A stretch of 13,062 nt of DNA from Anaerolineae bacterium (GCA_007118555.1 SKRJ01000110.1:1-13062); one strand, 5' to 3'. Positions 1 through 7,401 are shown, counted from the stretch's first letter. Translations and numbers: made by a program. Notes: generated from the sequence alone by a model not told the origin.

Positions 1-80
1 ACGGCGGACTCGGCGCCAACGCCAGTGACCACTACGAGCGACAGGAGCAGCACAATCAGGATGTTGCGTAAACACTTCAT
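1..80 (-). CDS. Partial exported protein: start codon and signal peptide only
   Basis: This is the first 26 codons of a minus-strand gene that runs off the left edge. It opens with ATG at 80-78, and a GGGAG ribosome binding site lies eight bases upstream. The translation has a short basic start (MKCLR), a run of about 14 hydrophobic residues (ILIVLLLSLVVVTG), then small residues ending in GAESA. That is a classical Sec signal peptide with a plausible cleavage site after Ala. The mature protein is outside the window, so its function cannot be told. It lies downstream of rimO on the same strand, across a gap of about 280 bases, so it may or may not share that transcript. Confidence 0.6.
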   Translation of the reverse strand, partial: MKCLRNILIVLLLSLVVVTGVGAESA

Positions 81-360
81 TCGAGTTTCTCCCGTACCAG
101 GCGGCAAGACCACGGACGACAGAGTCATGCCCCTGGGTCTCGTTTCGAGCACAACAGGGTCACTCTGCCCAGGCTGGCGTACCGACACTGCCTGGGCAAC
201 AGACAGGCCTATTCGAACGTCGCAATCTCAGGAGGTAGTCCGATCTATGGCGGGTCCGCATCCTGCTCTGTAGCTCGTGCATTCTAGAGCGCTGAGATAG
301 CTGCTACTCTATGGGGCCGGGCTCCCGGGAGAGACCCTGGTCCATGTCTCAAGGTGGCCA
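81..360. other. Gap between rimO and the exported-protein gene
   Basis: I see no convincing gene here. The gap holds an inverted repeat (166-198) and the ribosome binding site of the leftward gene. A plus-strand ORF running 25-273 has no homology I recognise and overlaps the signal-peptide start. I found no clear sigma-70 promoter or U-tract terminator on either strand, although the exported-protein gene would be expected to have a promoter here. Confidence 0.5.
166..198. repeat. Perfect 9-bp inverted repeat
   Basis: The arms TGCCCAGGC (166-174) and GCCTGGGCA (190-198) are exact reverse complements around a 15-base spacer. No U-tract follows on either strand, so this is not an obvious terminator. 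It lies about 86 bases upstream of the leftward start codon and could be an operator or a leader hairpin. In DNA this GC-rich, chance is also possible. Confidence 0.4.
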
Positions 361-1686
361 TCATGTCGTATCTGCCTCGGAAAAGATCTCGCCCACCAGA
401 TCATAGGGCTGGGCGCCAACGATGCGTACATCGACAAATCCAGCCTGCTGATGCTCCCCTTGAATCAAGATCATGCCATCGATCTCGGGCGCATCGCGAT
501 AGCTACGGGCCACCGTCAGGCCTTCGCCCACTCCCTCGATCAGCACAGGCAGCACCCGAGCGATCTGCTCTCGATTGCGCTGATGCGAGATGGTCTGCTG
601 GGCGAGCATGGCTCTTTCATGTCGCTCGGCGATGATGCGCTGTGGCACACGATCGGGCATCTCTGCCGCCGGGGTGCCGCGCTCGCGCGAGTAACTAAAG
701 ACGCCCACGTGATCAAAGGCGATCTCCTGCATAAAGGCCAAGAGAGCCTCAAACTCTTGCTCGGTTTCCCCAGGGAAGCCGACGATGAACGTAGAACGGA
801 GCGCAATATCAGGCATGGCCTTGCGCAGCGCCGTGATGCGATCGTGGACCATGGCCAGATCGTGGGGGCGGCGCATGCGGCGTAGCATATCGGGGTGCCC
901 GTGTTGTAAAGGGAGGTCCAGGTAGTGGCAGACTTGGGGCAGCACAGCCATGGTTGCGATGAGGTTGTCGCTGATGTGCTGCGGATAGGCATACAGGATG
1001 CGGATCCAGCTTGGCTCGGGAGCGATTTCTGCCAGGCGACGCAGCAGGAGCGGCAGTCCATCGGTGAGGCCCAGGTCTCGGCCATAGGCCGTGGTGTCCT
1101 GCGCAATCAGCACCAGCTCGCGTGCGCCTTGCTCGATCAGCTCTTGAGCTTCACGTAGAATAGTATCGAGGGGTTTGCTGGCCTGGGGGCCCTTGATCAG
1201 CGGGATGGCGCAAAAAGCACAGCCTGCGTCGCATCCATCCGCGATCTTGATATAGGCGGTCTGCCCCCGGGGCGTGCGTCGTCGCACCGATGCGATCAGA
1301 TCGCCCTGCTCGCGTATGGCGCGATAGACGCTCTGACGCTGCGGCTCGAGCCCCTCGACGACAGAGATGATTTCGGACCAGTTGCGTGTCCCGATCACCG
1401 CGTCCACCTCGGGCACGCGACGGCAGACAGCGTCGCAATCGCGTTGGGTGAGGCAGCCTGCGGCCAACAACGATTGATGGGGACGCTTGAGGTTCGCCAA
1501 CTCTTGCAACACATCGTACGATTCCTGGCGCGCGTCACCAATGAACCCGCACGTGTTGGCAATGAGAAGATCGGCCTCATCGGGACGGTCAACGGGTTGA
1601 TGGCCTGCTTCGACCAGCAACTGAGCCATCATTTCCGAGTCAACTTCGTTTTTAGGGCAGCCCAAAGTGACCAGGTAAAAGTCCAT
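361..1686 (-). CDS. rimO: Ribosomal protein S12 methylthiotransferase RimO
   Basis: Cytoplasmic radical SAM enzyme that adds a methylthio group to a conserved aspartate of ribosomal protein S12. All family parts are visible in 441 residues, the usual length. The N-terminal MTTase domain carries the auxiliary-cluster cysteines C10 (GCPKNEVDSE), C46 (NTCGFI) and C78 (GCLTQR). The radical SAM motif is C152-x3-C156-x2-C159 (CDAGCAFC). A C-terminal TRAM domain starts near residue 375. The block LVLIAQDTTAYG and the GCPKN start are typical of RimO rather than the tRNA enzyme MiaB. ATG at 1686 is preceded by CAGGAG six bases away. The gene follows the RodZ-like gene on the same strand, a pairing seen in other bacteria. 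A terminator-like hairpin lies between them. The stop codon is TGA. Confidence 0.95.
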   Translation of the reverse strand: MDFYLVTLGCPKNEVDSEMMAQLLVEAGHQPVDRPDEADLLIANTCGFIGDARQESYDVLQELANLKRPHQSLLAAGCLTQRDCDAVCRRVPEVDAVIGTRNWSEIISVVEGLEPQRQSVYRAIREQGDLIASVRRRTPRGQTAYIKIADGCDAGCAFCAIPLIKGPQASKPLDTILREAQELIEQGARELVLIAQDTTAYGRDLGLTDGLPLLLRRLAEIAPEPSWIRILYAYPQHISDNLIATMAVLPQVCHYLDLPLQHGHPDMLRRMRRPHDLAMVHDRITALRKAMPDIALRSTFIVGFPGETEQEFEALLAFMQEIAFDHVGVFSYSRERGTPAAEMPDRVPQRIIAERHERAMLAQQTISHQRNREQIARVLPVLIEGVGEGLTVARSYRDAPEIDGMILIQGEHQQAGFVDVRIVGAQPYDLVGEIFSEADTT

Positions 1687-1705
1687 GATACACTCCTGAT
1701 CGACA

Positions 1706-1735
1706 TAAAAGGCCCGCGCCGAGAGGCACGGGCCT
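1706..1735 (-). terminator. Intrinsic terminator after the RodZ-like gene, just ahead of rimO
   Basis: The hairpin arms are 1710-1716 and 1729-1735 (AGGCCCG with CGGGCCT), one mismatch, then an inner GCC/GGC closed by a GAGA loop. Read on the minus strand it is followed by TTTT. It lies about 27 bases after the stop of the RodZ-like gene and ends about 20 bases before the rimO start codon. It therefore can either end the upstream transcript or limit read-through into rimO. Confidence 0.7.
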
Positions 1736-1761
1736 CGGAATTTGCTAAAATACGCGAGTCG

Positions 1762-2625
1762 TTACGGTAGATCGTCGAGGCGATACTCGACGTTGATCAC
1801 CTGCCCGCTGGCTCCGAGGGGGCCCACATCCTGGCCGTTGACCAGGAGTTGGAGGCCTCCGGCGTTGCCAATGCGCAGTTGGATCAGTTCATCGGCCTGC
1901 CACTCGGACTCTTCCGTCGCTCTGAGGATACCGATCCAGAGCAACTCGCCATCTGCTCGGACCTCAAGGTAAGTATCGGCCTGAGCATAGGCGCGAATCT
2001 GGATGCCCACAACAGGCGTAGGCGTCGGCAGAGGCGTCGCGGTAGGCCGCGGTGTAGGTGTCGCCGTAGGGGACGCTGTTGTCGTAGGCGTCGTCTGCGT
2101 CTCCCCAACGGCCGCTATAGGGGTCGCCTCGGCGCCAGGCGCCGGGGTTGGTTCGGTGATCAAAGGGGTATCGGTCGGGTCAGGGACGGCCAGAGCGGGC
2201 GCTGTGGGTGTGCTGATGGCCGGTGGCCAGAGCCTCTGCACGCGCCAGCCCTGCCCCACCCAGCCATAGATGTACAGAAACCAGAGCCCGCCGCCCAAAA
2301 GGCCTACGAAAAAGAGCGCCAGCACCCAGCGAAACATGCGGTGGCCCAGAGGTGTCAGGGGTTCATCCAGTATCTGGGGCATACGCACCGGCTCGTGGAT
2401 GGCGATCTCGTGCTCCTCGAGCAGAGTGTCCGGGTCCATCCCCAGGTAATGCGCATAGTTGCGGGTAAAGCCGCGCGCATATACATCGCCTGGCAGATCC
2501 TCCAGGCGCCCCTCTTCGATGGCCTCCAAAAAGGCGCGGCGAATGCGTGTCGCCTGTTCCGCTTCGGCAAGCGAGAGGCCCTGCTCCTCACGAGCTGCGC
2601 GCAGTCGCGCTCCAAGTTCTTCCAC
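1762..2625 (-). CDS. RodZ-like membrane protein with cytoplasmic HTH domain
   Basis: RodZ-family proteins tie the MreB cytoskeleton to the membrane during cell elongation. Residues 1-75 form a helix-turn-helix domain of the HTH_25 type, with the family signature ARLRAAREEQGLSLAEAEQATRI followed by YARGFTRNYAHYLG near residues 49-62 (longer runs omitted). One transmembrane helix lies at about 98-121. Residues 137-205 are a Pro/Thr/Ala-rich linker made largely of TP repeats. A DUF4115-like beta domain fills 207-287. The start is GTG at 2625 with an AGGG element upstream. Chloroflexota exported proteins often carry such TP linkers. In rod-shaped species the protein would aid cell shape, but no mre genes are in view. 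It has its own promoter and a terminator after its TAA stop. Confidence 0.85.
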   Translation of the reverse strand: MEELGARLRAAREEQGLSLAEAEQATRIRRAFLEAIEEGRLEDLPGDVYARGFTRNYAHYLGMDPDTLLEEHEIAIHEPVRMPQILDEPLTPLGHRMFRWVLALFFVGLLGGGLWFLYIYGWVGQGWRVQRLWPPAISTPTAPALAVPDPTDTPLITEPTPAPGAEATPIAAVGETQTTPTTTASPTATPTPRPTATPLPTPTPVVGIQIRAYAQADTYLEVRADGELLWIGILRATEESEWQADELIQLRIGNAGGLQLLVNGQDVGPLGASGQVINVEYRLDDLP

Positions 2626-2664
2626 TACTGCCCTGCTTTCTCACGGGCCGCGTACTAGCTATGG

Positions 2665-2693
2665 ACTATACACAGCGACCGATGGCCTGTCAA
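2665..2693 (-). promoter_or_regulatory. Strong sigma-70-type promoter for the RodZ-like gene
   Basis: Reading the minus strand, TTGACA (2693-2688) is a perfect -35 box. A 17-base spacer follows, then TATAGT (2670-2665), which matches five of six -10 bases. Transcription should begin near 2658, about 33 bases before the GTG start. This makes the RodZ-like gene independent of the membrane protein genes upstream. Confidence 0.75.
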
Positions 2694-2765
2694 AGCAAAT
2701 GGGCGTGACAAGAGACGCGAGGGCGCCTACTGGCAGCGGAGGTGTGCGTGAGAGTGCAGAGGGTG

Positions 2766-3446
2766 CTATGCCGGATCCGCGTGTGACTTGCACTGTTGGA
2801 GGCTTGTCTCAGCGGACGACCGGGCTTCACGCGCGGCTCGCAGGCCGCTCCACAGCAGATAGAACGCGACGGCAAGAGAGCCTGTGATGTCGATGTACTG
2901 CGTGGCGGGGTGGGTGGGATCGATGGCGACGGACGTCAGCGCTACGATGACCGCCACATCGACCATGCTCTTGGCACGGTAGAGCTTGCTCTGCGCCGCC
3001 ATGATGGCGCTGAACTGCTCGCGGTTGAGGCGGGCATAGCGCCGCCAGAACCAGCTGTTGACAATCAAACCCAGGGTGGCGATGGCCAGGCCGGGATAGA
3101 CGTTGCCCCCCGGCTCAAAGGTCCCCACCCGGGCGATCGCCACCACGATCATTACCAGGCCCGAGATCGTCAGGGCCGCGGCAACGAAGTAGCCGGCGAT
3201 GCTCTCCAAGCGGGCGCTCTCGGCGTCATCGGGCGTCGCTCCTCGCTTTACATAGCGAAACACCCCATACGAGACCACCAAAGCCACCAGCTCTATGGTG
3301 CGACGAATAAAGTCGGCGAGCTGTGTGGTCGACCGGCTTAGCAGCACGGCGATCCCTGTGGTCAGGGGCGCCCAGACGCTCAGAAAGACGGATGCGCGGA
3401 GGGTCTTTTCCCGGCTGGCGATCTGTTCGTCCGAAAGTCGAGACAC
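2766..3446 (-). CDS. Membrane protein resembling a cation diffusion facilitator, metal site degenerate
   Basis: A 226-residue protein with about five or six transmembrane segments. Its pattern resembles the membrane domain of CDF (cation efflux) transporters: a helix beginning STTQLADF near residue 40, then ESARLESIAG near 76-84, then a late helix beginning AKSMVDVAV near residue 158. The usual CDF metal site uses two acidic/histidine pairs spaced four residues apart. Here D45 and D163 remain, but their partners appear to be R49 and K159. The HPYGHGR-type loop is absent and so is the cytosolic C-terminal domain, which explains the short length. Transport of metal is therefore doubtful. GTG at 3446 starts one base after the stop of the upstream gene, so the two are probably translationally coupled. 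Confidence 0.6.
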   Translation of the reverse strand: MSRLSDEQIASREKTLRASVFLSVWAPLTTGIAVLLSRSTTQLADFIRRTIELVALVVSYGVFRYVKRGATPDDAESARLESIAGYFVAAALTISGLVMIVVAIARVGTFEPGGNVYPGLAIATLGLIVNSWFWRRYARLNREQFSAIMAAQSKLYRAKSMVDVAVIVALTSVAIDPTHPATQYIDITGSLAVAFYLLWSGLRAAREARSSAETSLQQCKSHADPA

Positions 3447-3447
3447 G

Positions 3448-4182
3448 CTACCACCCCAACAGCCGGAACAGCAGCGTCAGAGGCATGATGGCGAGGGCGG
3501 TGATGAGGGGCACCGTCAAGGTGTCCAGGCCCCAACGCGAAAAGAGCTCGACCAGGGCGCAGACGGGCGCCACCAACAGGGCGATAATGAGGCTCATGGG
3601 CCAGGGCTTGGATGCATAGAGTGTCAGGGTGAGAAAAATGGCTATGGCTGATACGAGGGCCATGGCGGCCGTGCCTTCGTAGGTCTTCGGCTCCTTGAGG
3701 AACCTGGGCCACACGATGCGCCGGCCAAAGGCCTTGCCCACCAGAGCGGCGGCGGCGTCGCCAAACCCCCAGGCGGTGACCGAGACGGCCACAATGTACT
3801 GCCAGCGGACCCCGAGCAACCCCCAGAAGAGCGCGATCATCAAGGCAAAAGAGCCCTGTACCCAGAGGAGCTGCCTGCGGAGCTCGCCCTTTTGTCCCTT
3901 GCGCTGAATGAACCTGCTCTGGTACCAGGAGGCTCGCTCGATGAGCAGGAGCGCTGGATAGCCAATGACGACCAGGAGCGAGGCCGCGGCAATGGCCACA
4001 TACCAGCTACTAAAGAGGGTCAACAAGGGATAGATCGAGAGGCTGTAGGCAATGTGATGCAGCTTGCGCGCCACCTCGCGCGGAACCCGGGTCCACAGCT
4101 TGAGGAACAAAGGAGGCAGGGCCACCACAAAGATGTAGTACGCCAGCAAGATACCGGCGCCGATTAGATCGCTACGTAGCAT
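3448..4182 (-). CDS. CTP-dependent lipid kinase-like membrane protein (dolichol/phytol/diacylglycerol kinase family, COG0170)
   Basis: Members of this family phosphorylate a membrane alcohol such as dolichol, phytol or diacylglycerol, usually with CTP. The 244-residue protein has about seven transmembrane helices. Family motifs are visible: REVARKLHHI at 35-44, GFGDAAAALVGKAFG at 139-153, KTYEG at 166-170, and E212 with D220 in ELFSRWGLDTLTVP, the equivalent of the usual E...DN..VP block. ATG at 4182 follows an AGAAGAG element. The degenerate CDF-like gene starts one base after its stop. The actual substrate cannot be told from sequence; isoprenoid alcohol salvage or polyprenol phosphate supply is plausible. 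A terpene-cyclase-like gene lies elsewhere in the window but is not linked. Confidence 0.8.
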   Translation of the reverse strand: MLRSDLIGAGILLAYYIFVVALPPLFLKLWTRVPREVARKLHHIAYSLSIYPLLTLFSSWYVAIAAASLLVVIGYPALLLIERASWYQSRFIQRKGQKGELRRQLLWVQGSFALMIALFWGLLGVRWQYIVAVSVTAWGFGDAAAALVGKAFGRRIVWPRFLKEPKTYEGTAAMALVSAIAIFLTLTLYASKPWPMSLIIALLVAPVCALVELFSRWGLDTLTVPLITALAIMPLTLLFRLLGW

Positions 4183-4235
4183 GTTTCTCTTCTCTGGTCA
4201 GATGTGATCGCTGCGCTGCCTGAAAGGGCGATACG

Positions 4236-4253
4236 ATCTATGTCCCATCTATG
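4236..4253. repeat. 7-bp direct repeat with 11-bp period
   Basis: ATCTATG occurs at 4236-4242 and again at 4247-4253, separated by TCCC. The 11-bp period is about one helical turn, which is the geometry used by dimeric response regulators of the OmpR/PhoB type. It lies 54 bases upstream of the leftward ATG at 4182. Regulation is inference. Confidence 0.35.
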
Positions 4254-4326
4254 CGAGGGGCCACGCTCTGTGCCGCAGATGCGGCCTTGTCGCGTGCCTG
4301 GCATCGGCCCTCCTGGAGATCAACAT

Positions 4327-4340
4327 ACCGACCGGTCGGT
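4327..4340. promoter_or_regulatory. Perfect 14-bp palindrome, TetR-type operator candidate
   Basis: ACCGACCGGTCGGT reads identically on both strands. Its shape and sequence recall operators of TetR-family repressors. No TetR gene lies in the window. It is 145 bases upstream of the leftward start codon and about 110 bases upstream of the predicted rightward promoter, so which gene it controls is unclear. Confidence 0.45.
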
Positions 4341-4452
4341 TTCTACCTCTTTATTGTAGATCACGCCGGGCTACACGCCAAATGCTCTCGTGCTTCGGCG
4401 AAAGGCGCACCTGGACAGGAGGGTGGGGCTTGCATCTACAGGGGCACAGCGA

Positions 4453-4481
4453 TTGCCCCACTCGCAGAGCGGTGCTACATT
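4453..4481 (+). promoter_or_regulatory. Extended -10 promoter for the RlmD-type gene
   Basis: TTGCCC (4453-4458) is separated by 17 bases from TACATT (4476-4481). TGC directly before the -10 box gives an extended -10 element. Transcription would begin near 4488 and leave a leader of about 30 bases before the ATG at 4520. Confidence 0.45.
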
Positions 4482-4519
4482 CACAGGGTTAGGCCGCGAG
4501 CGATCAAGACGGGAGAGAG

Positions 4520-5749
4520 ATGTCACGCACGGTACAGGTGACGCTGGACGATATGGCTGCGGGCGGGGATGCGGTGGGCCGCCGCGAGGGACAGGTGATC
4601 TTTGTCCCCCTGGCGCTCCCCGGTGAGACGGTGCAGGTCCGCCTGGTGGAGCGGCGCAAGAGCTATGCCCGGGGGGAGTTGGTGGCGATCGAGATCCCGG
4701 CGCCCGAGCGGGTGGCGCCCCCCTGTCCCTACTTTGGGCGGTGCGGCGGCTGTCAGTGGCAGCATGCGACCTACGCGGCGCAACTGACCTTTAAAGAGCG
4801 CATCGTACAGGGACAGCTCGTCCGCATCGGGCGGCAGGAGGATCCGGTCGTGCGTCCCATGCTGGGCATGGCCGATCCATGGCGCTATCGCAACCATGTG
4901 CAGTTGCGCGTCAATGCCCAGGGGCACGTGGGCTACTATGCCCTCAAGAGCCACACCGTCGTGCCCGTGGACGAGTGCCCCATCGCCCATGAGCAGTTGC
5001 AGCCCATGTGGTCGGCGCTGGACGACTGTGGCGCCCGCGCCCGGCAGCTCTCGTTGCGGACGGGGGTGAATACGGGCGAGCGGTTGGCCATCATCCGGGG
5101 GCAGGAGGCGAGGCCCCCGCGGCCGCAAGAGCCGCTCGCGTATAGCTGCCTCTACCAAGCGCCCGGCGGGCGCAGACACCTGTTGTCAGGGCGCGACCAT
5201 TATCACGAGTCGCTCCTGGGGCGCCGGTTTCGCGTATCGGCCGACGCGTTCTTCCAGGTCAACACGCTCCAGGCCGAGCGCATGCTGGGCGTGCTGCGCG
5301 AGTATCTACAGCTCGAGCCCGACGAGACCCTGCTGGACGCCTATTGCGGCGTGGGCGCCCTGGGGCTCTCGCTGGCGACCGAGGGCGTGCGCCTGCTGGG
5401 GGTCGAGGCATGGGAGCCCTCGGTGCGGGATGCGGTCCACAACGCCGGGGGACAGGGGGCGTTCTGGGCGGGGGATGTGGCCGAGGTGCTGGCTGCCGAG
5501 TCGCCCGCGGCCGACGCCATCGTGCTGGACCCACCCCGGGCCGGGTGTACGCCCGAGACGCTGGCGGCCCTGGCGGCCACCGGCGCACGCCGCATCGCTT
5601 ATGTGTCGTGCGACCCCGCCACCCTGGCGCGTGACATCCTGCGGCTGCAGGGCCACGGCTATGCGCTGCGCGAGGTGCAGCCCATCGATCTCTTTCCCCA
5701 GACGTTCCATATCGAGGCGGTGGCGCTGCTGTCAAGGGCGGATGGATAG
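4520..5749 (+). CDS. rlmD: 23S rRNA (uracil-C5)-methyltransferase, RlmD/RumA type
   Basis: SAM-dependent enzyme that methylates carbon 5 of a uridine in RNA. Residues 1-60 form a TRAM RNA-binding domain. The iron-sulfur cluster ligands are C69, C75, C78 (CPYFGRCGGC) and C153 (DEC). The Rossmann domain begins with DAYCGVGALGL at 273-283. The VLDPPRAG motif lies at 335-342, the nucleophilic cysteine is C364 in YVSCDPATLARD, and the general base is E399 in HIEAV. All catalytic residues are present in 409 residues, a normal length. ATG at 4520 follows GGGAG. The family includes RlmC, RlmD and TrmA-like members. The cluster and TRAM domain favour RlmD, but the exact target uridine is inferred. Confidence 0.88.
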   Translation: MSRTVQVTLDDMAAGGDAVGRREGQVIFVPLALPGETVQVRLVERRKSYARGELVAIEIPAPERVAPPCPYFGRCGGCQWQHATYAAQLTFKERIVQGQLVRIGRQEDPVVRPMLGMADPWRYRNHVQLRVNAQGHVGYYALKSHTVVPVDECPIAHEQLQPMWSALDDCGARARQLSLRTGVNTGERLAIIRGQEARPPRPQEPLAYSCLYQAPGGRRHLLSGRDHYHESLLGRRFRVSADAFFQVNTLQAERMLGVLREYLQLEPDETLLDAYCGVGALGLSLATEGVRLLGVEAWEPSVRDAVHNAGGQGAFWAGDVAEVLAAESPAADAIVLDPPRAGCTPETLAALAATGARRIAYVSCDPATLARDILRLQGHGYALREVQPIDLFPQTFHIEAVALLSRADG

Positions 5750-5769
5750 CAAGATGGCACCGTCAGACG

Positions 5770-5818
5770 GCGTCAGTTGACCGATCCATCTCGGGAGAAG
5801 GGTGCCCGATCCTGACGC
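5770..5818 (+). terminator. Possible terminator after the RlmD-type gene
   Basis: GCGTCAG (5770-5776) and CTGACGC (5812-5818) are perfect reverse complements. Inside them TCGGG (5791-5795) pairs with CCCGA (5805-5809). The outer stem is followed by TTGATTT, a weak U-rich tail. It starts 21 bases after the stop codon. The long asymmetric interior makes it a weak call. Confidence 0.3.
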
Positions 5819-5844
5819 TTGATTTGGGCAGATAGGTGTATGAC

Positions 5845-6411
5845 ATGGCGAGCGAATGGTCCATCAGCGAACCCACCAGCGATGATCTGGCGTCCGCCTG
5901 CCAACTCTTGGCAGAGACGATCACTGATGCCTTTAGGCGAGAGGGCATCGGGCATCTGCAGGACGAGCTCTGTCAGGAGATTGCGCACAAGACGGATCTG
6001 CTGAGAATGGCGGTGGACGGCGTGGAATCGGACTTTTATTTCCTGGTGATCAAGGCAGGCCATGACGTGATCGGGACCATATCCTACGGCCCACCCAATG
6101 ACCTGATCGGGGCGCTCTCTGGCAACAAGCTGAAACTCGTAGGGGAGATGGGCAACATATACGTGCTCCCCAGCCATCAGGGCAGAGGCGTTGCTTCCTC
6201 CTTGATCGATGCCATGCTGGAGCACCTCTATGAGGCAGGCGTCGAGCGGTTCTGTCTGGACAGTGGCTACAAGCTGGCGCAGGCGATGTGGCTCAGAAGG
6301 TTTGGAGAGCCCTCTATCCTGGCCAGAGACCATTGGGGGGAGAACAGCCATCACATGATTTGGTATCGAGACGTGGCCTCCGAGCGGCTGGCGAACCCCA
6401 GGTATCATTAG
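5845..6411 (+). CDS. GNAT-family N-acetyltransferase
   Basis: A 188-residue cytoplasmic protein with the GNAT fold. The acetyl-CoA pyrophosphate loop is visible as HQGRGVASSL at 111-120 (Q-x-x-G-x-A pattern), preceded by the beta-strand GNIYVLPS, as in the family. The start chosen is ATG at 5845, with AGGTG at 5834-5838 six bases upstream. A GTG at 5836 in the same frame would add three residues but has a poorer binding site. The acceptor substrate is unknown; the C-terminal part (MWLRRFGEP...HHMIWYRD) suggests a small-molecule acetyltransferase. It is the first of three small plus-strand genes not obviously linked by function. Confidence 0.85.
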   Translation: MASEWSISEPTSDDLASACQLLAETITDAFRREGIGHLQDELCQEIAHKTDLLRMAVDGVESDFYFLVIKAGHDVIGTISYGPPNDLIGALSGNKLKLVGEMGNIYVLPSHQGRGVASSLIDAMLEHLYEAGVERFCLDSGYKLAQAMWLRRFGEPSILARDHWGENSHHMIWYRDVASERLANPRYH

Positions 6412-6434
6412 CGCAAGAGCGGCAGGGCGCTACC

Positions 6435-6463
6435 TTGTCACGGGAGGGCGCGCGATGTAGGAT
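6435..6463 (+). promoter_or_regulatory. Promoter candidate for the DUF3795 gene
   Basis: TTGTCA (6435-6440), a 17-base spacer, then TAGGAT (6458-6463). Both boxes are imperfect (five and four of six matches). Transcription would start near 6470, about 29 bases before the ATG at 6499. Confidence 0.35.
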
Positions 6464-6498
6464 GGGCCAGGTGTGCCGTATGGCTGGGGGATAAAGAG

Positions 6499-6945
6499 AT
6501 GCGTATGGACGAGAATCTCTTGGCGCCGTGTGGGATCAACTGCGCCCTGTGCGTACATTACCAGGCCCGTAGGCTTGACCTTGACCGCAGAGGGTTCCGC
6601 AAGAGCTACTGCACCGGCTGCCGGTCGGAAGACAGAAGCTGCGCGCTCAAATCAGCCTGCGAACTCTTGGAACAAGGTTCGGTTCGGTTCTGCAACGAAT
6701 GCCCCGGCTTTCCCTGCGTTCGGCTCAAGCGCCTGGACAGGCGCTATGATAAGTACCACACGAGCCTGCTCGAGAGGCTCGACCGCATCCAGACCCAAGG
6801 CATCGAGGCGGTATTACAGCAGGAGCAGGCCGAATGGCAGTGTCCCACCTGCGGAGGCGTCATCTGCTGCCACAACGGCCTCTGCCTGGCGTGTGATCTG
6901 GACACGTTGGTGGCCAACAAGACGTACCGCTGGGGCGAGACGTAG
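6499..6945 (+). CDS. DUF3795-family cysteine-rich protein
   Basis: A 148-residue soluble protein with 16 cysteines. The N-terminal DUF3795 pattern is clear: CGINCALC (C11, C15, C18), CTGCR (C38, C41), then FCNECPGFPC (C65, C68, C73) followed by RLKRLDRRYDKY. A second cysteine cluster fills the C-terminus: CPTC at 115-118, CC at 123-124, C129 and C132. The spacing fits zinc knuckles or an iron-sulfur site. The biochemical role of the family is not established. ATG at 6499 follows a GGGGG element; a second ATG at 6505 is possible. Its neighbours are a GNAT enzyme and a DUF1801 protein. The cysteine-rich tail is more than I expect of the minimal family. Confidence 0.8.
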   Translation: MRMDENLLAPCGINCALCVHYQARRLDLDRRGFRKSYCTGCRSEDRSCALKSACELLEQGSVRFCNECPGFPCVRLKRLDRRYDKYHTSLLERLDRIQTQGIEAVLQQEQAEWQCPTCGGVICCHNGLCLACDLDTLVANKTYRWGET

Positions 6946-7029
6946 TCGGCTACCAAGGCTTGCTTGCGGCGGTAGAGGGACGCGGCATGTGATGTGGTAG
7001 TGCCAGGAAGTGAAAGGGAGCTCAAGCAG

Positions 7030-7401
7030 GTGAACAAGGATCATGCCTCCGCCGGGCCGTCGAACCCGATCGACGACTATATCGCCGCACAGCCCGAGAG
7101 CGTGCAACCGCTGTTGGAGCAGATGCACGCCACGCTCCGGGCGGCGCTCCCGGGCACAGAGGAACGGATCGCGTGGAAGATGCCGACCTACTGGCGCGAG
7201 CACAATGTCATGCACTTTGCGGCGTACAAGAATCACGTCAACCTGTACCCGGGCGCCGAGGCCATCGAACATTTTGCTGAGCGCCTTGGCCCGTACAAGA
7301 GGACCAAGGGGGCGCTGCAGTTTCCCTACAGCCAGCCGCTGCCCCTGGAGTTGATCGCTGACATTGCCAAATGGTGCTATGAAACGGGGCATCACCACTG
7401 A
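7030..7401 (+). CDS. DUF1801 (YdhG-type) protein
   Basis: A 123-residue soluble protein. The family pattern is visible: TEERIAWKMPTYW at 43-55, HFAAYKNHVNLYPG at 62-75, and TKGALQFPYSQPLP at 92-105. The fold of the family resembles iron-chaperone-like proteins, but the function is not firmly known. The start chosen is GTG at 7030, with AAAGGGAG (7013-7020) nine bases upstream. A GTG at 6994 in frame would add 12 residues that look unlike the family. The gene ends in TGA and is one of three here that show TGA working as a stop. Confidence 0.8.
   Translation: MNKDHASAGPSNPIDDYIAAQPESVQPLLEQMHATLRAALPGTEERIAWKMPTYWREHNVMHFAAYKNHVNLYPGAEAIEHFAERLGPYKRTKGALQFPYSQPLPLELIADIAKWCYETGHHH

Larger units (their letters stand above)
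4183..4519. other. Divergent intergenic region, 337 bases
   Basis: No gene is supported here. The region separates the leftward lipid kinase-like gene from the rightward RNA methyltransferase gene. It holds a 7-bp direct repeat (4236-4253), a small GC hairpin (4272-4285: GCCGC, AGAT loop, GCGGC), a 14-bp palindrome (4327-4340) and a promoter for the rightward gene. It is unusually long for this window, where most gaps are below 140 bases, so a small RNA or a regulatory region is possible. Confidence 0.5.

Noticed and set aside
25..273. Plus-strand frame ending in a short MAGPHPAL peptide after an AGGAGG
   Set aside because: No family similarity, overlaps the signal-peptide start of the leftward gene, and the binding site is 11 bases from the only late ATG. 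A tiny leader peptide cannot be excluded.
2000..2215. Repetitive stretch that might be a CRISPR or tandem repeat
   Set aside because: It encodes the Pro/Thr linker of the RodZ-like protein; the repeats are short codon patterns without unit and spacer structure.
5836..5844. GTG start for the GNAT gene
   Set aside because: ATG at 5845 has AGGTG at a better distance; the three extra residues add nothing to the fold.
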